In this document: in pieces, positions 37,276 to 46,755 of the stretch | Layout: each line of letters starts with the position of its first letter | Position numbering within the stretch: the stretch's first letter is position 1 | Source: [Haemophilus] felis | Lineage (GTDB): Bacteria > Pseudomonadota > Gammaproteobacteria > Enterobacterales > Pasteurellaceae | DNA: 64,000 nucleotides | NCBI GenBank assembly: GCA_002015125.1 | Contig: MUYB01000021.1 | Span: 21,048-85,047 of the forward strand | Reading direction: 5' to 3' | Position numbers and translations under genes: made by a program | The notes under the pieces: model-generated | Databases searched by the model: none | What the model saw: the letters and a program-made list of their open reading frames with translations, nothing else | What the model was told of the DNA's origin: nothing

Positions 37276-37707
37276 ATGCGATTTTATCCTGTGAATGTTC
37301 AGCCTGAAACCGATGAGGGTTTTGAGGGCTTTTACGGTACTTTTGTGCAAGATGAAGTCTTGCCTGGCGTGGCAGAGGGAAAAACGGTTGATGATGTGCT
37401 AACAATGTTAGGCGAAATGCTGTTAGAAAACATTGAGATGTATGTTAATGAGAATATCGCTATTCCTGATCCACTTCCTGTTGAGCAGGGGCAATATGCG
37501 GTAATGTTGCCGACGTTGGTTGAGGCGAAAGTGCTGTTGCATAATGCACGAGTTAAGCGAGGGCTGAATAAGTCTGAACTGGGACGATTAACGGGCATTT
37601 CTGCCGTGGAAATGGGGCGTATTCTTGACCCTCGCCACGGGACGAAAATCGAAGCCGTTGATCGGATTATGCAGGTGTTAGAAACGCCGTTAAGATTATC
37701 CGTATAA
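37276..37707 (+). CDS. hicB: HicB family antitoxin
   Basis: The 143-aa protein has the HicB N-terminal part (MRFYPVNVQPETDEGFEGFY, then PGVAEGKTVDDVLTMLGEML) and a C-terminal XRE-type HTH (KSELGRLTGISAVEMGRILD), unlike the RHH tail of the copy at 33534. It pairs with the HicA just upstream. Confidence 0.88.
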   Translation: MRFYPVNVQPETDEGFEGFYGTFVQDEVLPGVAEGKTVDDVLTMLGEMLLENIEMYVNENIAIPDPLPVEQGQYAVMLPTLVEAKVLLHNARVKRGLNKSELGRLTGISAVEMGRILDPRHGTKIEAVDRIMQVLETPLRLSV

Positions 37708-37730
37708 TTCACCGCACTTGATTGATTTGA

Positions 37731-37759
37731 AGCCTAATCTTTCGAGGTTGGGCTTTTTT
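37731..37759 (+). terminator. Terminator before the packaging genes
   Basis: AGCCTAATCT-TTCG-AGGTTGGGCT (with G-U pairs) followed by T5, 19 bp before the terminase gene. Confidence 0.7.
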
Positions 37760-37777
37760 ATTTTGAGGATTTAACCA

Positions 37778-38227
37778 ATGCCAAAGAAAGACGAGGTGAA
37801 ATCCACGCCTAAGGGGCGTGGTTTAACACCTAAACAAGAAAAATTCTGCCAGCTTTATATTGAGCTAGGCAATGCGAGTGAGGCGTATCGGCAGGCGTAT
37901 GATTGTTTAAATATGAAACCTGAAACAATCAAAAGGAAAGCTCAAGAATTGCTGGAGAACGGCACCATTACGGCAACTTTTATTAGAGAGATAAAAGAAT
38001 CTCACCAACAACGCCATAACATCACAATAGATAACTTGCTTGGTAAGTTAGAGCGGATTTACAACGAAGCTATGGATCGTGATACGCCGCAATTTTCATC
38101 TGCGGTCAATGCGGTAATGGGGCAGGCGAAGATTTTGGGTTTAGATAAGCAAGTTGTCGATCATACTTCATCAGATGGCTCTATGCGTTTATTACCAACA
38201 TTAAAAGAACTGTTCGCCAATGAGTAA
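37778..38227 (+). CDS. terS: Terminase small subunit
   Basis: The 149-aa protein has the Terminase_2 signature [20 protein letters not shown] and [12 protein letters not shown], an HTH that recognises the packaging site. It overlaps the large subunit by 8 bp. Confidence 0.9.
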   Translation: MPKKDEVKSTPKGRGLTPKQEKFCQLYIELGNASEAYRQAYDCLNMKPETIKRKAQELLENGTITATFIREIKESHQQRHNITIDNLLGKLERIYNEAMDRDTPQFSSAVNAVMGQAKILGLDKQVVDHTSSDGSMRLLPTLKELFANE

Positions 38228-39554
38228 CATTATTCCCATTTTTAAGCCGTTTATTGAGCCATATCGCTATAAAGTTGCTTATGGTGGGCGTGGTTCGGCA
38301 AAGTCGTGGACGATTGCAAGATTGCTTATTGAAATTGCAAGGCGTTCTGACAGTCGTGTGCTTTGTGCTAGGGAGTTGCAAAATTCCATTAGTGATAGTG
38401 TTATTCAACTTTTAGCCGATACGATAGAGCGATACGGCTATCAAAAAGAATTTGATGTCCAAAAAAATCGCATTACTCACAAGGGGACAGGGGCAAGTTT
38501 TTTATTCTATGGCATAAAAAACAATCCCACCAAAATTAAATCCCTAGAGGGTGTCGATATTTGCTGGGTTGAAGAGGCGGAAAACGTTTCTAAAGAGAGT
38601 TGGGAGATTTTGATTCCGACAATCAGGAAAGAAAATTCAGAAATTTGGGTCTCTTTTAACCCGAAAAATATTCTAGATGATACTTATCAGCGATTTGTGG
38701 TTAATCCGCCATCTAATATTGCCTTACTCAAAGTCAATTACTCAGATAACCCTTACTTTCCCGAAACGTTACGTCTTGAAATGGAAGATTGTAAACAGCG
38801 TGATTTTGAGCTTTATCGGCATATTTGGGAAGGTGAACCCGTCGCAGACAGTGAATTAGCTATCATTAAACCTGTTTGGATTGAAGCGGCTGTTGATGCG
38901 CATTTAGCTCTAAAATTCGAACCGCTTGGGCGAAAAGTAGTGGGGTTTGACGTGGCAGATGAGGGAGCGGACGCGAATGCGGTCTGTTTTGCTCACGGCT
39001 CTGTGGTGTTAGATGTAGAAGAATGGAAAGGCGTGGATGTGATTTATTCTGCGGATAAAACTTACCATTACGCCATTGATAAACAGGCAGATGAGGTGAT
39101 TTTTGACAGTATTGGCGTGGGGGCTGGCGTGAAAGCCCATTTTAACCGCATTAATAAACGCTTTTCGATTACAGGCTTTAACGCTGGCGGTGAAGTGTTA
39201 CGCAAAGAGAGCGAGTATGCCAACGGTAAAAAGAATAAAGATATGTTTGCTAATGTGAAAGCACAGGCGTGGTGGGCATTGCGTGATCGGTTTTATAAGA
39301 CTTACCGTGCAGTAAAGTGCGGTGATATTTATCCACAAGAAGAATTGATTAGCCTAAGCAGTGCGATTGTTGACTTGGATTATCTTAAAGCGGAGCTTTC
39401 ACGCCCACAAGTGGATTATGACAACAACGGGCGAGTGAAAGTGGAAAGCAAAAAGGAAATGAAAAAGCGCGGCATTCCCTCACCGAATAAAGCAGATGCT
39501 TTAGTGATGTGCTATGCCCCACTACAAACGAAACAACTTTGGGACGTGCTATGA
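38220..39554 (+). CDS. terL: Terminase large subunit (PBSX/Terminase_3 type)
   Basis: The 444-aa motor has an N-terminal ATPase with Walker [10 protein letters not shown] near residue 22 and Walker [11 protein letters not shown] near 113, and a C-terminal RNase-H-like nuclease with [16 protein letters not shown] (catalytic Asp). It cuts concatemers and packages DNA through the portal. Confidence 0.93.
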   Translation: MSNIIPIFKPFIEPYRYKVAYGGRGSAKSWTIARLLIEIARRSDSRVLCARELQNSISDSVIQLLADTIERYGYQKEFDVQKNRITHKGTGASFLFYGIKNNPTKIKSLEGVDICWVEEAENVSKESWEILIPTIRKENSEIWVSFNPKNILDDTYQRFVVNPPSNIALLKVNYSDNPYFPETLRLEMEDCKQRDFELYRHIWEGEPVADSELAIIKPVWIEAAVDAHLALKFEPLGRKVVGFDVADEGADANAVCFAHGSVVLDVEEWKGVDVIYSADKTYHYAIDKQADEVIFDSIGVGAGVKAHFNRINKRFSITGFNAGGEVLRKESEYANGKKNKDMFANVKAQAWWALRDRFYKTYRAVKCGDIYPQEELISLSSAIVDLDYLKAELSRPQVDYDNNGRVKVESKKEMKKRGIPSPNKADALVMCYAPLQTKQLWDVL

Positions 39555-40900
39555 CACAACTTCAACTTAACGATGGGTTAACCTCGCTGGCGACCAATTT
39601 AGGCAAACGCCAAGACCAATTGCAGTATCACACGAAGCTTTATTTAACCGAAGATAAATTACAGCTTGACGCTCTTTGGCGTGAAAATTGGATTGTGCAG
39701 AAAATCTGTGCCAAAAAAGCCCGTGATATGACAAGGCGAGGGCGAGAGGTCTATTCCAATGATTTAGATGCACAGCAACTAGAGCAAATCGAGAAAATCG
39801 AGCGGCAACTTAAACTGAAACACATTCTTGAAACCGCTTGTATGTGGGCGAGTTTGTACGGTGGGGTGGCGATTTTAGTCTTAACCGAAAAAAATACTCG
39901 CACCCCCTTACTGGCAGGACAGCAGATTGAAAAGCTGATTATCCTTGAGCAGAGCCAAATCCAACCGCTGGGCGGTCGTAATGAAAATGTCTTTGATGAC
40001 AATTTCGGACGCTATGATTACTACCACCTCAACGACAGGCTGGAGGTGCATCACTCAAGGTTGATATTCATCAATGCGACTGCACGCCCATTAAACGAAC
40101 AAGACAAGCACTTTTGGGGCTTATCCGATATTGAGCCTGTGTATGACGTGCTAAAACGCTATGACGCCTTAGGCGTGAACACAGGCGATTTAGTGCAAGA
40201 AAGCAAGGTGGACGTGTTCAAAATGGACGGCTTAACCCATAAGTTAGCCGCAGGGTTTGAGAATGATATTGCCAAAGCGATGAGTTCGATCCAACTGATT
40301 AAATCTTCCACCAATACTTTGCTCATCGACAAAGAGAACGAGTACGAACAAAAAGAGCTGACCTTTGCTGGCTTGCGAGATTTGCTGATTGAGTTTCGCA
40401 ATGCCGTCGCAGGGGCGGCGGAAATGCCTGTTACGATTTTATTCGGGCAATCCGTGTCTGGGCTGGCAAGCGGTGACGAAGACATTCAAAATTACCACGA
40501 AAGCATTCACGGCTTGCAAGAGAGCCGTTTGCGTCCTGTGTTTGAACGATTAGATCCGATTATCGCCACAATGGCGGTAGGCTTCTTTCCTGAAGACTGG
40601 TGGTTCGAGTTTGTGCCGTTACAAGAACTCAAGCAAGAGCAACAAATCAATATGCTCAACACCTTTGCCAGTGCCACCAACGTTTTAATTCAAAACGGCG
40701 TACTTAATGAAGTGCAGGTAGCGAACGAACTTAAAGAGAACGGCTTATTTACCTCAATCTCAAGCGAAGACATCGACCAACTGGAGAACCAACTCAATGC
40801 TAATGAATTTACCCGAACTGGTGAAGCACAAGCACGCCAAGCCGAGAATGACGAGGTTCAAGCCGATCAAAGTGAGTCGCCAGACAGAACTATGGTATAG
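39551..40900 (+). CDS. Portal protein (DUF1073 family)
   Basis: From the ATG at 39551 ([20 protein letters not shown]), overlapping the TerL stop, this is 449 aa. [20 protein letters not shown] and [14 protein letters not shown] mark the DUF1073 portal group. It forms the dodecameric gate for DNA. Its 3' 104 bp overlap the MuF gene in another frame. Confidence 0.85.
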   Translation: MTQLQLNDGLTSLATNLGKRQDQLQYHTKLYLTEDKLQLDALWRENWIVQKICAKKARDMTRRGREVYSNDLDAQQLEQIEKIERQLKLKHILETACMWASLYGGVAILVLTEKNTRTPLLAGQQIEKLIILEQSQIQPLGGRNENVFDDNFGRYDYYHLNDRLEVHHSRLIFINATARPLNEQDKHFWGLSDIEPVYDVLKRYDALGVNTGDLVQESKVDVFKMDGLTHKLAAGFENDIAKAMSSIQLIKSSTNTLLIDKENEYEQKELTFAGLRDLLIEFRNAVAGAAEMPVTILFGQSVSGLASGDEDIQNYHESIHGLQESRLRPVFERLDPIIATMAVGFFPEDWWFEFVPLQELKQEQQINMLNTFASATNVLIQNGVLNEVQVANELKENGLFTSISSEDIDQLENQLNANEFTRTGEAQARQAENDEVQADQSESPDRTMV

Positions 40901-42029
40901 CCGTCAGTTACTGGCACAAGTCAACGCATTACGCCACGAGGTAGAAAGGGCATTGCAACAACCGCAAAGCCCTTTTTTATTGGATAGCGAAAACGCCATA
41001 ACCGCCTTTAACACCGAACGCTTTTTAGCCATCATCAAAAAAATTGCCGAAACCGACCGCACTTCCTTTGCTGAAAATCTTGCTCATCAGTTCGTCATAC
41101 GAGGCAATCAACAAAATGCGAGAGAAGTGAGCGAAAACCTCAAACGCCAAACGGGCGTGGATTTACAAGGCTTACTGAACAACAGCCCAAAAGTGGCGGA
41201 AAAAATGCACGCAATGACACAAGCGAACGTGCAACTGATTCAATCTATTCACAGTCAATATTTAGACAAAGTACAAACAGCGGTGACGCAAGCGGTGATT
41301 TCAGGGCAATTAAATGCAACGCTCGCCAAACAGATTAAAGAGATTGGTGGGGTGACGGAAAAACGAGCCAGATTTATCGCCCGAGACCAAGCCGCAAAAC
41401 TTAACGGCGTACTCACCCAAGCCCGCCACGAGGAGCTAGGGATTAAAAAATACCGCTGGAGTACATCAGGCGATGAGCGAGTGAGAACCAGTCATGCAGA
41501 AAATGATGGCAAGATTTTTAGTTATGACGATCCACCTGAAACGGGACATCCAGGTCACGAGATTAACTGTCGGTGTGTGCAGATACCGGTGTTGGATGAA
41601 AAGGCAGAGCGAGAGAAAATCGCTCACATTGAACGGATAGAAAAAGCGTTTAATACGCCAATTCCAGTCGATCCTACAGATAAAGTCGTACTGCCAAAAG
41701 TAGAAACAAAGAGATTTGGTACGTTAGAATTTGTTGCAACTCAATTGCGAAATAAAATAAAACATTACAGAGAAGCGTTTAATCCATCTGAAAAGAGATC
41801 TAATCCATCTGTGTGGCGTACATACCAAAAAGAGCTTATACGACAACTTAATCATAAAGATACCATTGCTTTTGGGCATTATAGAGATGTAAAAGACTCC
41901 AAAGTTTTTTATAATAGAAAAACTGGCTGGGTAATGATTTTCGTTAATGGGGTGTATTTATCGTCAATGAAAATGGATCGTCATTCAAGCCAATGGAAAA
42001 ATTACCTCAAAAATGGGAGATTAGGATAA
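40797..42029 (+). CDS. MuF-type head morphogenesis protein with C-terminal colicin-D-like nuclease domain
   Basis: The 410-aa protein has the Mu-F/SPP1-gp7 domain up to about residue 270, ending in the family motif RWSTSGDERVRTSHAENDGK and EINCRCVQIPV. After a linker a separate domain (about 300-410) carries FGHYRDVKDSKVFYNRKTGW and VYLSSMKMDRHSSQWKNYLK, resembling the colicin D tRNase domain (GTYR..YYN..TG..SGWK pattern). MuF polymorphic toxins of temperate phages have this layout. A likely immunity gene overlaps its stop by 1 bp. Start ATG at 40797 or 40803. Confidence 0.8.
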   Translation: MLMNLPELVKHKHAKPRMTRFKPIKVSRQTELWYSRQLLAQVNALRHEVERALQQPQSPFLLDSENAITAFNTERFLAIIKKIAETDRTSFAENLAHQFVIRGNQQNAREVSENLKRQTGVDLQGLLNNSPKVAEKMHAMTQANVQLIQSIHSQYLDKVQTAVTQAVISGQLNATLAKQIKEIGGVTEKRARFIARDQAAKLNGVLTQARHEELGIKKYRWSTSGDERVRTSHAENDGKIFSYDDPPETGHPGHEINCRCVQIPVLDEKAEREKIAHIERIEKAFNTPIPVDPTDKVVLPKVETKRFGTLEFVATQLRNKIKHYREAFNPSEKRSNPSVWRTYQKELIRQLNHKDTIAFGHYRDVKDSKVFYNRKTGWVMIFVNGVYLSSMKMDRHSSQWKNYLKNGRLG

Positions 42030-42289
42030 TGACTGAGCTATTAAAATTAGCCATAGATTTCCATAATAAGAAAATATCTGTAAATGAATTCCAAGAACTG
42101 TATTTAGATAAATGGAATGGTGGAACCAAGGGGGCGACGCAAGATGAGCAGAATAAAGAAATTAGTATTTATTATGCCACTGAGTGTTACAACCCTAACG
42201 GAATTTATCTGCATAATGGTGAAATTGATGAAGTCCAGTTAAGAAAAGAGATTGCTGAGCATCTAAGAGAATTAAAACTAGTTGATTAA
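42029..42289 (+). CDS. Probable immunity protein for the MuF toxin (colicin D immunity-like)
   Basis: The 86-aa protein (MTELLKLAIDFHNKKISVNE) is small, acidic and helical, with FQELYLDKW, then a short helix and EIDEVQLRKEIAEHL. Size, charge and helix pattern resemble colicin D immunity proteins. It starts at the stop of the toxin-bearing gene, the normal position for an immunity gene. No structural role is suggested by its sequence. Confidence 0.6.
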   Translation: MTELLKLAIDFHNKKISVNEFQELYLDKWNGGTKGATQDEQNKEISIYYATECYNPNGIYLHNGEIDEVQLRKEIAEHLRELKLVD

Positions 42290-42295
42290 ATTCAA

Positions 42296-42388
42296 AGCCA
42301 TAAATCTCACATAGTGCGTAATTCCCAATCTTAAAGACTTGCATCCGCATACGTCCGAAACGTTTCTATGCCCTGTCGATTTATGGCT
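42296..42388. other. Long-range inverted repeat after the immunity gene
   Basis: AGCCATAAATC (42296-42306) pairs perfectly with GATTTATGGCT (42378-42388) around about 70 nt that contain further small stems. I see no open frame. It may be a structured RNA or the scar of an insertion; the strand is unknown. Confidence 0.35.
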
Positions 42389-42400
42389 ATGTCTAACAAA

Positions 42401-42431
42401 CCCCGAAAGGTACGAACTTTCGGGGTTTTTT
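42401..42431 (+). terminator. Strong terminator inside the structural operon
   Basis: CCCCGAAAG-GTACGAA-CTTTCGGGG followed by T5-6, just before the C4-like RNA. Confidence 0.85.
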
Positions 42432-42434
42432 ATT

Positions 42435-42503
42435 GCCTGCAAGATAGAAAAGTACACTCGACAAGTCGCATTTGAACGCTCCCACGTGCGATTTCTTGCA
42501 GGC
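42435..42503 (+). ncRNA. C4-like antisense RNA before the P22-type antirepressor
   Basis: About 69 nt closed by GCCTGCAAGA/TCTTGCAGGC. Its segment TCCCACGT (42480-42487) is complementary to ACGTGGGA (42510-42517) and GCTCC to GGAGC at the ribosome-binding site (42527-42531) of the antirepressor gene. Same logic as the two C4-like RNAs of the left arm. Confidence 0.6.
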
Positions 42504-42535
42504 TCTCTGACGTGGGAAGCAACTAAGGAGCATTT

Positions 42536-43054
42536 ATGCAAGCATTAAAAACTGACTTTTTAGGACAAGAAATTACCTTAATTGATAACAACGGCGTGGC
42601 GTTTGTCGCAATGCGTGAAGTTGTTGAAGGAATTGGACTAAACTGGGCAAGCCAATCTGTTAAACTTAATCAGAATTGCTCAAAATTTAACTGTTGCCAT
42701 ATCGCAACAGTTGCTGAAGATGGCAAAAATCGTGAAATGCTGTGTATGCCAATCAAAAAACTCAACGGCTGGCTATTCTCAATCAACCCAAATAAAGTCC
42801 GTGCGGATTTAAAAGAGCGGTTAGAAAACTACCAAGAAGAGTGTTTCCTAGCGTTATGGGATTATTGGACAACGGGCATTGCTCGCCGTGATGAAGTAAA
42901 ACACAAAACGGAGCAATGGCAGTTAAAGCAAAAAGACTATCAACGCCGCTCAAGTGAAAAAGGGCGTGCTTTGCAGGAATGTAAAGCAGAAAAACGAAAG
43001 TTAGAGCAAGAGTTCTGGCAAATTAAACAAATGGAACTTTTTGTTGAAATCTAA
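42536..43054 (+). CDS. P22_AR_N-type antirepressor
   Basis: The 172-aa protein begins MQALKTDFLGQEITLIDNNG and has GVAFVAMREVVEGIGLNWAS, then CMPIKKLNGWLFSINPNKVR and YQEECFLALWDYW, the P22 antirepressor N-terminal domain. A charged coiled-coil tail follows. It interrupts the head-gene operon between MuF and the scaffold gene, behind a terminator and a C4-like RNA. Confidence 0.88.
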   Translation: MQALKTDFLGQEITLIDNNGVAFVAMREVVEGIGLNWASQSVKLNQNCSKFNCCHIATVAEDGKNREMLCMPIKKLNGWLFSINPNKVRADLKERLENYQEECFLALWDYWTTGIARRDEVKHKTEQWQLKQKDYQRRSSEKGRALQECKAEKRKLEQEFWQIKQMELFVEI

Positions 43055-43093
43055 AGCGTGGCAAGTCGTCACGCTTTTTTATTGGAGCAAAAA

Positions 43094-44182
43094 ATGCAAT
43101 TCAAAGACAAAGCCACAACCAACCGCACTTTTACCAAAGACGGTTATTTAGTTGTACCCGCCAGTTTATCAAGACTCGGGGTGTTTGATTATCACAATAG
43201 CGAGCTGGGCAAGGGCGAGACGGGTGTCAAGAAAATCGCTCGTACAGAGAAATCGCTGTTTTCCGATAGCACGCTACACAGTTTTGAGAACGCACCGCTT
43301 ACGTTAGGCCACCCGAAAGAAGAAGTGAACGCCACGAACTGGAAAGCCCTTGCGGTTGGCACAATGCGGAATGTGCGGCGAGAAAACGATCATCTTGTGG
43401 GTGAGGCGTGGATTTATGACGCAGACGCTATTAAGCAGGTGCAAGAACACGGCGTTGCGGAGCTCTCTTGCGGTTATCAATGTGAGTTAATCGACAGCCA
43501 AGAGGCAGGTGTAGATTTTGAGATGTCGCCAATGGTTGGCAATCACATAGCGATTGTGGCTAACGGTCGCTGTGGGAACTCTTGTAAGTTAGCCGATGAA
43601 CAAAAGGAAGAGACGAAAATGGGCGAAAAACGCAAATTTTTAGACACATTACTGGGGGCGTTCGGCATTAAATTAACGGACGAGCAAGCCAAGAAAGTGG
43701 AAGAAGAGGAAAAAGTGGACGAGGGCAAAACCAAGCCTGACACGCCGCCAAAATCCACCGAAAAGGACGCTCCTCAAGATGAACCAAAAGACAAAGACAA
43801 GGAGAAGAAAACCGTGAACGATGCTGATTTAGCCAAACAATTAGCCGATGCTCAAGCGGAAATTCAACGTTTAAAAGACGAAAAAAACAACAGCGAAACC
43901 GAGGCAAAACGCACCGCACTGTTAAGCGACGCCAAAGCCTGTTTTGCCGACGTGAGCTTTGCAGACAATGCTAGCGTGCGTGACATTCACCAGCAAGCGG
44001 TGATTTCCACTGGGATTTTTGCCAAAGATGAGCTGGCGACAATGTCAGATGCCGAACTGGCAGGGGCGTATTTAACCGCCAAAGCCACGGCGAAAAAACT
44101 TGCTGACAAAGCCTTAGGCACGGCGTTATTAAAAGACGCAACGCCTGCTCAGCGATTTGATTTCAACAGTTACAACCAATAA
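43094..44182 (+). CDS. DUF2213 prohead protease/scaffold protein
   Basis: From the ATG at 43094 (MQFKDKATTNRTFTKDGYLV) this is 362 aa. The DUF2213 part (residues about 1-180) includes LTLGHPKEEVNATNW and ELSCGYQCEL; a Lys/Glu/Pro-rich linker and coiled coil (ADAQAEIQRLKDEKNNSETE) follow, typical of a scaffold. It directs capsid assembly and is probably self-cleaved. Confidence 0.82.
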   Translation: MQFKDKATTNRTFTKDGYLVVPASLSRLGVFDYHNSELGKGETGVKKIARTEKSLFSDSTLHSFENAPLTLGHPKEEVNATNWKALAVGTMRNVRRENDHLVGEAWIYDADAIKQVQEHGVAELSCGYQCELIDSQEAGVDFEMSPMVGNHIAIVANGRCGNSCKLADEQKEETKMGEKRKFLDTLLGAFGIKLTDEQAKKVEEEEKVDEGKTKPDTPPKSTEKDAPQDEPKDKDKEKKTVNDADLAKQLADAQAEIQRLKDEKNNSETEAKRTALLSDAKACFADVSFADNASVRDIHQQAVISTGIFAKDELATMSDAELAGAYLTAKATAKKLADKALGTALLKDATPAQRFDFNSYNQ

Positions 44183-44193
44183 GGAGAAAGATT

Positions 44194-44643
44194 ATGGCAT
44201 TTGCGATGCACACAGCGGTTGCCACCGCAGGCAATATTGGCAAAGGCGGACTCGCCAATTCCAAGGCGATCGCCTATATGAACGAGGGCGAAACGCCGTT
44301 AGTCGCAGGGCGTTTTGTTGCCTTGTCAGAAAAAGGCGTGAAAGCGTTAACAGCAAAAACCGACACGCTGGCAGGCGTGGTGGTGCGTAACGTCATCAAA
44401 GACGAGACCCCAAAAGGGCAGTTATGCGATGTGATGCACATTGGCACTGCCGATAGCATTTGGGTGGAGATTGCTCAAGGCGTGGAAGATCTCAAACGAG
44501 GCGATAAAGTTTATGTTCAAGCCCAAAAAGAAAACGAAAAAGAAGCTGGGACGATTGTAAAATCAAAAGGCACGAACACAATCGAAACTGACTTTGTTGT
44601 GATCGCCGTTGCTGGCAATCTTGCTGAAATCACCCGTTTATAA
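44194..44643 (+). CDS. Capsid decoration / structural cement protein (DUF2190-like)
   Basis: The 149-aa protein is beta-rich (GETPLVAGRFVALSEKGVKA, then LAGVVVRNVIKDETPKGQLC) and lies between scaffold and major capsid genes, where cement proteins of this group are found. It should bind the expanded shell. Confidence 0.7.
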   Translation: MAFAMHTAVATAGNIGKGGLANSKAIAYMNEGETPLVAGRFVALSEKGVKALTAKTDTLAGVVVRNVIKDETPKGQLCDVMHIGTADSIWVEIAQGVEDLKRGDKVYVQAQKENEKEAGTIVKSKGTNTIETDFVVIAVAGNLAEITRL

Positions 44644-44659
44644 TTCATAAGGAGAAAAT

Positions 44660-45571
44660 ATGCCACATATTAATGTTTTACGTTCCGCATTAACCGAAGT
44701 GCAAGCGGGCATTGACCGCACCAAATACCCCGATATCGTCTTCCCGAAATTTGTGCATATCAATTCACAGGGCAGCGAACTTGCCGATGAGTTTTTGAGC
44801 TTTAGTTCAGACATCACAGGCGATTTAGACAGCGGATTGATTTCGCTCAATACCAGCGTGTTCGACCAAGTGGGCGTGACCTTTAACCACAAAAAAGTCC
44901 CGTTAGTTACGTGGATGAAACTGGTGGAATGGCACGAGTTCGAGCTGAAAAAAGCCGCCGCCCTTGGGGTGCAGGTCAACACTGAAAAACTCTACGCTTT
45001 AAACCAAAACGCTCACCAAACCTTACAGAAAGTGGCGTTTTTAGGGCATAGCCGTGATACTCGCTTACAAGGCTTATTAACCGCCAGCGAGATTGAGGTT
45101 TATACGCCGACCAAAACCCCAAATACCGCAGTCGGTGCAATGGATTACACCAAAGCCATTACGTTTTTTGAAGAAACCTTCTTACGAGCCATTGAGAAAA
45201 CTCATCGTATTGCGGTGCCAAACACCTTTGCGATTGACAGTGCGGATAAAACCCACCTTGCCTTGCTTGAGCGACCAAACTCCGACAAAACCGCATTAGA
45301 GTGGTTAGAAGAGAAGCTCAAAGGGGCAGTAGGTAAAGAGGTGAAGATTGACGCACTGCCGTCTAACTTCGGCAAACTTGCCAACCAAGGTAAAACTCGA
45401 GCGTTGGTTTACACCAACGACAAAAACTATGTGGAAATGAACGTGCCGAAAAGCCCGACCGTGATTGGGGCGGGTAAAAAAGACCTTGTGACTTACCAAT
45501 CAGGCTTAACAATGGTGTTCGGTGGCGTGAATTTCAAAGAGCCACAAGCCGCCCTTTATGTGGATTATTAA
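44660..45571 (+). CDS. Major capsid protein (DUF2184 type)
   Basis: The 303-aa protein has the HK97-like DUF2184 layout: an N-terminal arm, KVPLVTWMKLVEWHEFELKK in the first half, and a C-terminal beta part ending KEPQAALYVDY. It should form the hexamers and pentamers of the head. Strong SD AAGGAGAAAAT. Confidence 0.85.
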   Translation: MPHINVLRSALTEVQAGIDRTKYPDIVFPKFVHINSQGSELADEFLSFSSDITGDLDSGLISLNTSVFDQVGVTFNHKKVPLVTWMKLVEWHEFELKKAAALGVQVNTEKLYALNQNAHQTLQKVAFLGHSRDTRLQGLLTASEIEVYTPTKTPNTAVGAMDYTKAITFFEETFLRAIEKTHRIAVPNTFAIDSADKTHLALLERPNSDKTALEWLEEKLKGAVGKEVKIDALPSNFGKLANQGKTRALVYTNDKNYVEMNVPKSPTVIGAGKKDLVTYQSGLTMVFGGVNFKEPQAALYVDY

Positions 45572-45581
45572 GGAGTAGAAA

Positions 45582-45941
45582 ATGCCATTACCGCAACGTT
45601 TTTTAGCACGCTATCCTGAATTTGAAGAGACCGACTCCGAAAAAATCGGTCTTTTTGTTGAAGATGCCAAAGCCGAAATCAGCGAAAAGCACTGGGGACG
45701 GCTCTATGAACGTGGGGTAATGGCGTTAGCGGCACATTTGCTTGCCTTAAATAAGCAAGCACAACATTCACAAGGCGGAGCAATCCGCCCTGTGAGTGCA
45801 GAAAGTGCGGGGGAATTATCAGCAAGTTATGCAATGTCGATAGCAACCAGCAGTCTTGATGAGTTTTATCAAACCACTGCTTACGGGCAGGAATTTTTAC
45901 GGCTACGGAAATTAGTGGGCGTAGGAGTGATGGTAGTATGA
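45582..45941 (+). CDS. Head-tail connector (DUF4054)
   Basis: The 119-aa helical protein has the connector pattern LARYPEFEETDSEKIGLFVE and YERGVMALAAHLLALN, then FYQTTAYGQEFLRLRKL. DUF4054 proteins form the first ring below the portal. Confidence 0.82.
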   Translation: MPLPQRFLARYPEFEETDSEKIGLFVEDAKAEISEKHWGRLYERGVMALAAHLLALNKQAQHSQGGAIRPVSAESAGELSASYAMSIATSSLDEFYQTTAYGQEFLRLRKLVGVGVMVV

Positions 45942-46384
45942 GTGTATCCATTGTGGGTAATTTTAAAATGCTTGAGCAGTTATCGGATACCTTAGTAGCG
46001 TTAGGCAATAAAGGCGTATTTGTTGGCATACCTGAAGAGCAAAATAAACCAGTGGAAGATCAACCGCAGTTTAACCTAGCAAGCCTTGCAGCGGTGCTGG
46101 AGTTTGGCAACGAACACATTCCAGAGCGTCCTTTTTTGCGTAAAACCCTGATCGACAATCAAGAGAAGTACGTTCAATTGTTTGCGGAATTGTTTCAAAA
46201 AGGCTTGCCGATTGAGACCATTTACAAACAAATTGCACTCGTCGCACAGGGTGATGTTCAACAGAATATGGTTGAGGGCAACTGGACGCCTAATGCACCG
46301 AGTACGATTAAACGAAAAGGATCGAGCAAGCCGTTGATTGATACAGGGAAACTTCGACAATCGATTACAGGAGTGGTGAAATGA
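45938..46384 (+). CDS. HK97 gp10-like neck/tail completion protein
   Basis: The 148-aa protein has LAAVLEFGNEHIPERPFLRK and SKPLIDTGKLRQSITGVV, the fold signature of gp10-like/virion-morphogenesis proteins (PERPF...DTG.L..S). It overlaps both neighbours by 4 bp. Confidence 0.72.
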   Translation: MSVSIVGNFKMLEQLSDTLVALGNKGVFVGIPEEQNKPVEDQPQFNLASLAAVLEFGNEHIPERPFLRKTLIDNQEKYVQLFAELFQKGLPIETIYKQIALVAQGDVQQNMVEGNWTPNAPSTIKRKGSSKPLIDTGKLRQSITGVVK

Positions 46385-46755
46385 GCTTAATCAATCAGCG
46401 TGGGCGGTTACATTCCAGCCGTTTTAAGCAAGTGGTTAGCGTAAAAAGGTTGAGCGGTGAGCATTCTGCACAAGGATTTGAGGCGGTTTATAGCGAGCCT
46501 GAACAAGTGGTGGCGGTGGTGATTCCAACAACACCAAATGATGTTCAATTGTTGCCTGAAGGTGAACGCTTTTTACCGTCGATGAAGTTCTTTACGGAAA
46601 AGCCTTTAAGCATTGGTGATTTGATTGCTTTTCGAGAGCGAGATTATCGCATTGTCAGTTTTGGAGATTGGGGAGATTATGGATACTACTACCATATCGG
46701 CGTTCGACATAGTGCGACTGCGAAAGTCGATTCAGAAGGCTTTGAAATTACCTGA
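46381..46755 (+). CDS. Head-tail neck protein of unknown family
   Basis: The 124-aa beta-rich protein (MSLINQRGRLHSSRFKQVVS) lies between the gp10-like and the terminator-like genes, where a head-closure or neck protein is expected. PFD-like FLPSMKFFTEKPLSIGDLIA fits a small beta-barrel. Its end overlaps the next gene by 77 bp. Confidence 0.55.
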   Translation: MSLINQRGRLHSSRFKQVVSVKRLSGEHSAQGFEAVYSEPEQVVAVVIPTTPNDVQLLPEGERFLPSMKFFTEKPLSIGDLIAFRERDYRIVSFGDWGDYGYYYHIGVRHSATAKVDSEGFEIT

